This document shows positions 13,002-25,000 of a stretch of 64,000 nt of DNA, piece after piece (position 1 is the stretch's first letter; the number at the start of each line of letters is the position of its first letter). Origin of the DNA: Branchiostoma belcheri. Lineage: Eukaryota > Chordata > Leptocardii > Amphioxiformes > Branchiostomatidae. Made by a program: the position numbers and the translations under genes. The stretch lies in the NCBI RefSeq assembly GCF_001625305.1, contig NW_017804453.1, positions 867,196 to 931,195 of the forward strand. Reading direction: 5' to 3'. Under the pieces are notes generated by a model. It worked only from the letters and a program-made list of their open reading frames with translations. It searched no databases and was not told the origin of the DNA.

Positions 13002-16000
13002 ATGTCTACGGTCTCTTCCACAGGTTGGTTCCCTTTTTGTTAGATTTGGCATGTTTTTTTCATGGCTTAAAGGCTACTTTTTTTATGTTAGAATTTTTGC
13101 TGTAGTATCGGTTCATTTGGCAATTTCGTCGGTCAGTGAAGTCAAAGAAAAAGTGATTTAATTTGCCGGATTCTAACGACATGTGGATGTAGTTGAAATT
13201 CTAGTATGGTATCTCTCTTTCTCTGGACAGCATCTGCTCGTGGCTAAAATTTTCCATGTTTGGCATTTTTAATTTTTGCAGGTTTGTCTAGGGGATGTGC
13301 AAATGAGGGAAGCAATCTGATTAGTATGACTTGATCATATCTGTAGTTTTGACACGCCCATGTCGGCCAATAAGCATGCAAAGCTTTTCGTATTCTCAAT
13401 GTTATAAGCAATGTATGTCTTCTGTTGATCGAACTTGCTTGTCATGGATAAGGTTCCTTTTTCAGACAGCTTGGACACTGACATATTCCCATGTCTTCCT
13501 CGCCACCTAGCGCTCAGACACACGAGTGATCACGCTTTCCCATTTCAGCTTAGCTCACTGTCTGCTTGACCCCCATATTTGGAGTGTGCCATTAACATAC
13601 CTTTTATTCACAGTGCAGTTCTGCAGAACGGTTATCCTATGTCATTGTGTACGTACATTAGTAATTTTAAAGGTAAGGAATGCAGAGACATGTTTCAGAA
13701 TGGAGATTATGCAAATGTAGTGATGATTTGACCATTGGTAATAATGTGATGATTAGTGGACCTGTCATGTTACTGTCTCTTTTGTCAATGTCAGTCTCAG
13801 CAGGCCAACATGCAGTTACCACTGATAGATTATTTCCCAATTTAACTTAATTCAACATGGAAGATGATATAGAATTCAGGATGCCACACCACATGAGCCA
13901 TATAGACTGTTGGTCATTTTAGAATGCAGGCGCACTGGGCCCAGAATGAGTCATAAAATTCATGTACAGTATCAGCCAAGTCATAATTTAACCCAAGGCA
14001 GCACATTTGCAGTTGGATTTTCACTCTTTTGGTATTTAGTAAACCCTTGCACAGATTGTATTCTTAAAAGGTAAGCAGGTTTTGAAGTGTTAATATTGAT
14101 ATTTGTAAAGTGATTGATAAGATCTTCTTTCATGTACTAGCTATACATGTATATGTGGAAGCTGCACAGCTTTCCTTTTTGGCCTCAGCTGCCGAAATAC
14201 AAGAAGTTTATTTGCATTGCAGTACATTTTCCTCATTTGCAAAATCAATGCATCCTTTAATGATACTAGAAAGTAATACCATATTTAATTTTCATACACA
14301 GGTAAAAGTAACCATTGCAGCAAACAGAAAGTGCATTCCAGTCATTTGTGTGTCTTTTTTACCCTCAACATTCAACAACTATAGAACTTAACGTCTTTCT
14401 GCTGCTGACTTACAATAAAGTGTGCAACCAGATTTGGTACATCTTTGACCTGTATAATAACTGTATATTCTGCACACAACCCCATACAGTAGTATCAGCC
14501 TACATTCTGTGCTATACTTTGTAAGGCTGCAAGCCAGGTTGAATCATGACCATGCATGTATAACATTACAGATCCATCCTGTCTGGACAGGGTTTTCTCC
14601 ACTATGGTCAATTTAATTCACGGAAGTGTAATGGAACGTACATGTCGGACCAGCTTGTTTCCATTTTCCATGCCTCTCTGCTTCCAAGAATGAGCGGTGC
14701 CCCTTCATACAACTCAATAATTCCATTTGGCCAGCTGACAAGATTACCATAGGGATTAATGTAGTTTCAGACTGGGATCAAAACTGGCAGTTAATCAATG
14801 ACACGGGTTTGGGTCCTTCCAAAAAGCTCTTAGCATGCAGAAGCAAGGTGATGTAATGTAGTGTTATGCATAGAAGCCTAGTTAATGGCTCAATATTGCA
14901 CTGTTAAACACCATATTTTAGGCATCCTGGCAGGTTATTATTTAATTCTTATTAAATTTCTTCGTGCAAAACAAATTATTGTACAGTGTGATTGTATGGT
15001 ACATGACTGTACATGTGCTTTACATGTATGATACATACATAAGTATTCAGGCAAAAAGACCACTTGCATGTATCCTGAAGTATTTGATCATGTTATCTTG
15101 TGGTAGGTATGTACCAGTAGAAGAAATCTTCAATCTTAAACAGATATGCATTATGATGTGGTGGCAACCAGAAATTTAAGTTCCTACCATTTTGATACAA
15201 TTGTATATGAATTTGTCCTTCAAACCCATCAGAATTTTGGCACTGCCAAATGATTTGTACTTTTGATTGAAATCTTTTAAAAAGAATTCAGTTGATAACC
15301 CAGAGCAAAAAGAAATCAAAACTGTCTTTTGAAAATTTTGATAGATATAGATGGATGTATATGCTACTGCAATTTTTGTATAGATGCCATGACAGTTCGG
15401 ATGTTGTTCAGTTATAATCATAAATGGTACACTTGGGATCTCATTCAATCTTTAACATGAATCACAGTGTTGAAATAGCCGATAATGTCTCAATATTAGA
15501 GTTTTAGCACCACCCCAGAAAGTCATTAAATTGTTGGTGCTATCCGGTCTAATTTATCTTACATCATATGAGTCATCTCACCCATGAAAAGAAAATGGAG
15601 TCAAAATGTATGCCATGACTGTAAACACATATCTGTAACACATATCACATATAACACATATCAGTCCAAAATACAAATTACGTTGGGGTTCATGTATGTG
15701 ATACACATATCTCCCTGAGAACCATATTGCAAAGCCATCATTGTTATTTGATACCGAATGTAGCCTTCTGCACTAAAAAATGTCTCACCCAACATTAATA
15801 ATTAGTAGTACTTTTAGACAACCATGGGAGGGATTGGTGATCAATGCTTCCTCGACGCTGATGTTTCAAATAAGTCAGAAACCTCTAAATCATTAAGTGT
15901 ATCAGGTCCTACTAAGTCTGCAAGCCATACTGATAAGCAACAAATGGTCATCCAAGCATTCATTCCAGTTCCAGCTTATAGCATACATGTATTAAGATAT

Positions 16001-19000
16001 GGGGATGCAACACAGGTGTTTGAGGGTGTACCATCCTGGCATACTAATGCTGGAAAGTCTGCACCACTGGGCATCAGAATGTCAGATTCAGCTGGAGATG
16101 GTTCAATTGGAGGGGTCAAAAGAGGATCCCCTAGGATGCAACCAATCTCCCCAGCATCTGCCTTGCAACCAAATTAGAACTAATTGTCCCAGCAGGACCA
16201 TAGTCCATGGTGGATTTTTGTGCAGAAAATTAGATTTTAAAATGTAAAGTGAGGCAGACAATCTTAATCATGAGACGAAATACATGTATGTGTGATGTGA
16301 AATGTTAAAGGAATTGTTGTTCAAAACATGTGCATTAGAGGCATGTTATAGACAGAATTTTGATTTTCATCCGTATGCATTTAGCTATAGTCGCCATAAA
16401 ATATTCACTTCTTTGTTTCTTGGCAGTATTAAAAATGAAGAAAAGTTGTGGATAGCCAAGGAAGATAATCACTAAAAGCATCATCATGGTGGTGAAATAG
16501 ATGAAAGTGATGAACTAGTACAAATGAGGCCCCTCCCAATGGGTGCCAAGTAATTTATTACGTGGATCTATATACAAATCATCAAGAAGTGTAAACTCAG
16601 TCCTTTTTTATGTTCAAAACTACATAGTACTAACTTGAATGTTTATACTGTGGATTGTCAAATCACTTGACTCATTGAACTGTTCAGATAATTTTGCTTC
16701 ATGTGCAATGAAGGAAACTAAAAATGAAAATTTTATTTGTATAGACTACAAGGCAATACATGTAACTTGGTATAATAATATATGGAAACAGGGACTGGTC
16801 ACATTAAGATGGACATTTTGCAAACATGCCAATACATGTATGTCAATTTCAGTTCCTGAAGAATTCTTTATTATTACGTAATAGTAGCAGCATTTCCTGT
16901 GATGTACCAAATGTTTTGCTAGATCATGTGTTCTCTGGAAACCAGTGGAAATATTGAAACTTTCAGGGTGATATGTAGATGGTACTGCTGCATTTTGATA
17001 CTGTAAATTAGTTAATTTCTGCACTTAATTTTTTAGAATGGTAAAGGAAGTTTTGTTTTCAAGTTTGCAGTTGACACCAATATAGTAACCACTGTAAACA
17101 TTTCCAGATTTACATACGTGGTAATCTTACACATGTACACATTTATATATTGACAGTCATACATGTATTTCAGTCGTGTATATTTAAATGAAGTTGATGT
17201 ACAACATTCAGCTGCAAGAAAGTTATTACACCTATTCCCCTAGGACTGGTGTCGACAGGTGCATCCATTTGGTTCATTTTCTTCACTGAAAGGCATGACC
17301 TATATTTTGTTTTTTATTGATTTTTTTCCATGTTACCAGTAGCTTACCCTGCAAACCAGATACATGCACTACATTACATGTGTAATTAGATGACTCAGTC
17401 AACTGCACAGTTCAATCCAGGTAGAGTTTCATTATTAAATGTGCAAACTGGGAAGGAAAACGTGTAAAGTACATTCAACCAGAAGTCATTGAAAAAATGA
17501 AAATTCATTGGGAAAACAGACTTATCTTAAGGCAATTCAAGAACACAAAATCACACAAAATCACAAGTACATATGTACATAATACCTTGCCTCTTCAACA
17601 ATGATCGCTTTTGTTCTTGGTTGCAGAATTGTTTTTAACGTAGAGAAAAGTAGGTAGGAAGACATGTACATTGTGCTCAGCCTTTTGTGTCCTCCTGCAC
17701 CCCCTCCAAATTTTCTAATTCGGTAGGATGATACATACATGTAGTTAAGCTCATTATCCAGCACCACTGTAGAGACCGGACAATGAAACATCATTTAGGC
17801 CTTAATTGCAGGTTCTGGAAAGACCACGCTTACTATTCTTTTGATCCTCCACCAATTTGTGATGGTATGGATAAAGATAAATGCATGTATGGTACATGAT
17901 GCATAGTGACAAGAGCCCCACCCAATTCAATATTAAGACATTACTGGCAGACATGCTCATTCGCTGTCTAGACTCATCGGTATCAGTATGGCACGACACT
18001 GGTAAATCCCAGCCTCCCTGCCCTGGCTAAACCCACAGGACTAGCCAAACCTGCATCCTGCCATCAGTATGGCATAAAATTATGACTGTAACCATGGCAA
18101 CTAGCACTATCCGCTCTTGCCAACCGTCTGTAAATCGTCTCCAGGGAATGATAGCTTTTAAAGAACAGACATGTTGGAACCATTGAAAGTCCTATTGCAG
18201 GTAAAGAAGTAACAGATCATGATCTTCTCAGGCAGGAGCTTCATCATATGTTGACAAGCTGACTTCAATTTCCGGTATTAAAAAGACTGTTGATAGCCAT
18301 GTGACATGAATTTTAATATGCATTTCAGACATGGGAATCCTTCCCTTTTCTGAGAATCGATTGATGAATGGATGTTGGTTAAGGTGGAGCTTTCAACCTT
18401 TAAATAATAATTTTTTGTCAGTCAAAACCTCCAGGTCAACCTAAAAATTTTCGTAGTACATATAAGACTACATGATTAAATGTACAAATAAGTGGAAAAG
18501 ATTATGTACTACTTGTGGTGTTCCTTGATCTGTGGCTTACGTTGACTTGCAAGTCGTGTTTGCCAATGCAGCAAATGTAGTACTAAAATATATCCCCTGG
18601 GAAACATGCTCATACATATGTACATTGATGCACACAAAAGATTAAATCTCATTACATAAAGTTCTGATAACAAACAAATCATCAGCTCCCTGTCATTAGA
18701 TGGAAACAGTACCTTGCAAAAAAAAATCTGAAGGTCTTATCTTTGCTTTTGTGTAGAATTGCACATTATTTACAATACATGTATATGTAAGCTTGTAGTT
18801 GTACACGTTTTATATATGCTCTCTCCTTGTCACTGCATTGAATGTGATTGTGAAGAACTGATCAACTTCAAGGTATTCCATCCATGGCACCAATGTTCAT
18901 TTTGAAATTCATTGTGCTCATTAGGTCACAACAATGAAACAGTGTTACAGTGTTCAAAATAGTTAACAGCATAGCCTTGCTTAAGTTAAAGAAACTGCAG

Positions 19001-22000
19001 CATTTAGACTTTACATTAGTTACATGTACAAGTACTTTTGTAGTTGTGATGTGTGGTACTTCGATTTTACACGTAGACTGTTGCCCCCAAAACAGTTAAA
19101 GAACTAACCCATTGCTTTTTTTGTATGTTGACTTGCTGCTAATCAAGGTCATGGATTCTCCCGACATAACATCTGTATTACCCTTTTTAACCCCTTTTCA
19201 GTCAAGCTGCACCAAGATGTCCTCATTCTTCATTTCAACATAGCTGTTGATTACAGTACATTACATGTACTATTAGCTTATACATTGTACATATGTAACG
19301 CTGAAATATTCATATGTTTTGTCTCTTTCTCTTTCCATCCAAGCTCTCAAAGAGAAATTCACAGAGCTATCCCTTATATCGCTACTCTGTTCCTGTATGC
19401 ACAACGATAAAGTCAAAGATGAGGTCATAAAATATGGCGGTCAGTAAGTCACCTTGTCCTCTGTGATGTGGTGCATGTTTGTAATTGCTGCATGACAGTG
19501 TTGCCTTATTCTGTTGACTAGTGCTTGTTGAACCTTGCTTTCCACAGGCCTGCAAAACAGCCTTAGAATCTGAGGTACCTATATTAGCTACCTGTAACTG
19601 CTTTTCTGACAAACCCATTTGGTACCCATTGCACACCTTACCATACATTATTATGCATGTAGACTAGTACTGCATCATGCCATCACTTCACAATTTTTTT
19701 GGATAACACAACGACCACAAGGATTATAAACTGCTAGTGTTTGGAGGTACAAAGCAACTTATGTAAAAATTCTAAATGAGACAGTTCACAGCTTCATATA
19801 AAACAGAATCTTGATAATGTCTCTTCCACCAGTATGGTACTACTGATAGTACATGTGACAGATATTTGCTCACCTATATTCATTACTTGGTGACGTACGC
19901 AAGAGTAATGCAATGGTATATCTGTAAACCTCCTGACACTATGTCAAGCAATTACATGGTTGCTCGGGCTATCCTGGTCAGCAAATGCCTGGGCTATCCT
20001 GGTCAGCTGATGTATCTCACAGCTCCACAAGAAAATCTGATTATACTGCTTCATTTTAAAAGAATCATCAGGACTCTTCCATTTACAGAATGGTAGGGAC
20101 AAATTCAGAATTATAGATGTAGTCATTACAAAAGTGGTTATCTGATGATGAAGAGCTGTGGATATATTTGTCTTTTGTTAGCCNNNNNNNNNNNNNNNNN
20201 NNNCTGAAATGGCAACTTTAACACAAAAGCAGTGCAAAATTATTCAACCCCCTACGAGGATTCCTCTAGAAATTCGTGCAGCACCCCTGTAACTGCACTG
20301 GCCTGTTGCAGACGGGAACGATAGCTTGTCATGATATTCTGGCAGTGCTATTTGGGGATTTTGGCCAATTCCTTGTTGGCGAATATCTCCATCTCAGCAA
20401 TGTTCTTAGTCTTTCCTGCTGCAACAGCTTTCGTCAGGTCTCACCACAGATTCTCAATTGGGTTTAAGTCGGGAGACTGCGATGGCCACTCCAGGACCTT
20501 CTAGCCTTTCTTCTCCAACCAAGCCTTCGTGGATTTCGATGTGTGCTTGGGGTCGTTGACTTGCTGTAATGTCCAATGACGCCCCAGCTTCAACTTCTTC
20601 AAGGACTTGGTGACTTTCTTGGCTAGAATATCCTGATACTTGGTTGAATCCATGATGCCGTCAACATGGTGGAGTTTCCCCAGTACCATTAGAAGCAAAA
20701 CACACCCACAACATCACAGACTTACCGCCATGCTTCACGGTAGGCAGGGTGTTCTACTCTGCGTATGTCTGGATCCTCCTGTGCAAAACAAACCTCTGAT
20801 CCACAGGACCAAAGAACTCAAGTTTTGCTTCATCAGTCCATAGGACAGTGTCCCAAAAGTTCTGTGGGTTTGATAGGCTGGGTTCAGCATACTGGAAGCA
20901 ACTTTTCTTGTGGCTTGGCTTCAGCAGCGGTGTGCGTCTTGGGGTTCTGGTATTGAACCCTTCAGCATGAAGTGTGCAACGTGCTGTACCGCCTGAAACA
21001 TCACTTCCTCCTCCAGCCAAGCTCTGTCTCAGGTCCTTTGCAGTAAGCCTGGAGGTTTTGTCCACCTATTCTCTCAGGAAACTTGCTGTAGCTGATGAAA
21101 TATTCTTCTTTCGTCCATGACCTCCCTGTGTGGCCACAGTACCAGATGCCTTGAACTTGCGAATAATGCTACCAATGGTATCTCTGGGAACTTTAAAGAG
21201 CTTGGATATCCTCTTATATCTATTTCCTTTATTGTGTAAGGCTACTATCTCCTATTTAAACCTCTGGGACAACTCTCTTGCTTTCGCCATTTTACAACAA
21301 GAGGCATGTGAGCAGCAATGACACAAAGTGTGTAATACTACACATTTGGTGGAAAATTACAGGATAATACAAATATTATGGACATGCACATCTTACCTCA
21401 TTGCATTACTAGTGCTTTTGGACGTGGCATGTTAGTTGTGATTCTCCATAATCATGCAACCCTAGCTGATGAGTTGTATAGGGGTTGAATAATTTTGCCA
21501 CCTGCTTTTTGTGTTAAAGTTGCCATTTCAGATGAACTATGAAATAATATTGACTTTTTCTCTGATATTAAATTGTAGTTAACTATATGTTAATCACTTA
21601 CATGAGTTAGGCATATTCTACAGTTGTAATTTTCCTTATTTTGGCAAAATTCCCCAAAATATAAGAGGGGTTGAATAATTTTGCATGCAACTGTATATTC
21701 ATTACTTGGTGACATACGCAAGAGTAATGCAATGGTATATCTGTAAACCTCCTGACACTATGTCAAGCAATTACATGGTTGCTCGGGCTATCCTGGTCCG
21801 CAAATGCCTGGGCTATCCTGGTCAGCTGATGTATCTCACAGCTCCACAAGAAAATCTGATTATACTGCTTCATTTTAAAAGAATCATCAGGACTCTTCCA
21901 TTTACAGAATGGTAGGGACAAATTCAGAATTATAGATGTAGTCATTACAAAAGTGGTTATCTGATGATGAACAGCTGTGGATATATTTGTCTTTTGTCAG

Positions 22001-25000
22001 CCAAAAGATATCAATTAGCAAAGATATACTATAGTTCACTTATCAAGTTGATATGTATCTTCACTCAATTAGAGGCAGTGAACTCATTAGAGGCAGTGAC
22101 ATCTGGACAATCCAGTAAATGAGAAGGCCTTAAGTTTTGTTATGGATCGGATTATTTTAAATGTACAGTCTCTCAGCTCATATGTATTATGTATGTATAT
22201 GTGGCCTTTGCACTTGCACATTTCATGCTCATAAAGAAAAGAGTAAATACATGAACCTATAGACTGAGCTAAACAAAATTTTATTTATTATGGGGCTTAG
22301 GCCACACCAATTTGATTTGTTGCTTCTCGGATTCGCCTCTTCATTTTTTTTTCTGATTTGCAAAAAAAAAAACAAAATTCTGAGTCTTAATCAACTGAAA
22401 AATGCCCATATTTTGCCCAACAGTTGAAGAAACTCCTTTTCTTCCTAGTTGTTACATCTACCAATGCAGTGGTTTGATTAAAAGTTCAGAATTCATTGTT
22501 TAAATTTTAACCCAGTCTTTTGTGTTGACTTCATGGCACCTATTCTAACATTTGGGGCTATAATAGGATGCCCAGGCCTGTTTTTATTTTTTATCGCCCT
22601 GTCACTTCATATTATTTCTGAAAAAATCCAATAAGCAACAAATAAAATTGGTGTGGCCTTAAGTAAAGTATATCTTCAACTTTATGTAATGTTATAGTTT
22701 TATACAGTAGATTAGAATGGAAAGCTAGTAGTAGTTCAGCCAGATTTTTCCTGTTTGAGCAGATATGCAGGTGAAGCAACTGGACAAAAGTGGCCAGGCA
22801 TTTGAAGTGGTCATCAAACCACCTTCAAAAGATGCCAGTGAAGTCAAACTATCATCTCCGCCCAGGAGCCCAACCTGTTTGGATGCCAAGACCATCCAGG
22901 AGAAACTTGAGAAGGCAGAAGAGAGACGAAAGGTGTGATGAGGCCATAGTTTTACCTACATGTATTACTATTAATTACCTTGTACCTCCACTTCTAACTG
23001 CTGTTCATTTGAACATTTATTACATATATGTATATATCTTTTCAGTTGTTGGCACATTTTGAAAAGAGATTTTAAAACAGTCGCATCCATTCTGAGATGC
23101 TGGTCCATTCCTTTGATAGTAGAAATCTAAACCAATAAGGCAGAGAAGACTGACATTGATTTCTGCTTTGCTGCATATTAATGTGCACAACTGTTAAAAA
23201 ATAACGGTCGTTTATATTCTGGTTGAGTCTAGGGCTAACTGTCAAATCACAAGCCGGCTAAAGGTCAATGGATGTCATAGATGTCAGAGGTCATGTTATA
23301 AAATCCTCAATCTTACGACTTGATGGTTTGAGAGATGACATTTGGGACACATTCTGCATGCGAATTTCATTTTGGTAGCAAATTGTACATTTACCGGAAG
23401 ATACCATTTTGAAATTTGATTATCTTGCATGTGTAATAGGTGTTAACTACAGATGTATTTGTGATTTACATGCTTAGTAAATAAGACAAGAAATGGTTGG
23501 AATTTTGTTTCTGTGAGAATGAAAATCAACTATGTTCTTCAACTTTCAACTAGTAAGAACAGATGTATATGCCTATGTGTGAATAGTGTTCAGCACCAAG
23601 GTCAGGTATGTTTGCCTGTGTGTGGATGGTGTTCAGCACCAAGGACAGGTGTATTTTCGAATGAATGTGTGAATAGTGTTCAGCACCAAGGTCAGGTATG
23701 TTTGCCTGTGTGTGGATGGTGTTCAGCACCAAGGACAGGTGTATTTTCGAATGAATGTGTGAATGGTGTTCAGCACCAAGGACAGGTATGTTTGGTCTGT
23801 CTTTTGATTTAGACCAAAATACTCACATGAGGATGAAGGTGGAACAAAGGAAACTCTACATGCACATGTAGTTTTTTTGTAGCTGTTATATTTTGTGTTG
23901 GTACCTTCCAATTTATCACAATGGTAAATGTTTTGTTACACAGTCCATGGAGGCAGAGACACTCAAAAAGTTGGCCAAGGAACGTGAGCATCAGATGGAG
24001 GTGCTGAGCAAGGCAGCGGAGGTTGAAGCAGCCTTTGCCAAGAAGGCGCAAGAGGAACTTGAGAAGAAGCAGGAGGTTTGTATTTTGCACTGTTCTGCCT
24101 TAACACTATATATAAATAACAGGTCCTGATTCACAATCACATGTATGCTACTTTCTTAATTAGAATAGGGCACAGCCCATTTGACAGTGATGAATTGACG
24201 TGTGCTTCAATCATGTTTCATCAGTTAGAACCAGTTGATTCATGCATTTTTTCAGCTTTCTGCACTATTGCTCATCTTTCACTAAAGCAATTTCATGGGA
24301 TCATTCACCCATCCCAGTAAGACAGACTTAATTCAAATCTGTGAGTGATGTCCACATCTGGGTTTCAAGTGACTTATTATTCAAAGGGAAATTGAATAAT
24401 GCATTTATAAATATCCATAGACATTGTTTCTGGTTGAGAAACTTGGTTTTTCAATAGCTTCCATTGTAGGGGAAGACTTTTCTGAATGACTGTGATAAGT
24501 ATTGTTTCCTCAGCGTGCACTGGTCATGTACATGTACAACACCAAGAACCATTTTATTGTGATATATTGTGGCAAGTTACATTTCCCCATCCAATGTATT
24601 TCTCCAGCTTTATGAGCAGAACCAGCAAGCTCAGAGGCAGGCCAAGATTGAACGTCTCAAGGAGATGGTAAGTTATGAGCTGTTAGGGCCAGCCAGCCAT
24701 GTCAGTCTGGGAGAGCATTTTTTACAATCACAAACTGAGTGATTCAAAATCAATGATTCAAATTGGCCACCCTCTGAAAGCATGCAAGGATAAGGACAAA
24801 AAGATTTGGGACCAACAAACTTTACAATTTAAGACCTTCACACGGATGATTTTTTTAGGTAAACTCTATTTTCTAAATGTTAACATGTTGTGAAGGTCTA
24901 TCAAACTGGCTCAGGTGGTCTCATGTTGCATGTTGTGTTGTAGATATTCACAATACATTTCTAGGACTTGTACCATCACACAAAACATATGAAGAAAAAC

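Noticed and set aside
20754..21321. Several open frames on both strands within the Tc1 element
   Set aside because: They are fragments and shadows of one broken transposase, listed once as a pseudogene.
23581..23790. Possible CRISPR-like or regulatory repeat array
   Set aside because: The units are contiguous 90-bp tandem copies without spacers, in a eukaryotic intron. It is a minisatellite.
23513..23812. Cys-rich repetitive open frames on both strands
   Set aside because: They are products of the 90-bp minisatellite whose unit is a multiple of three.
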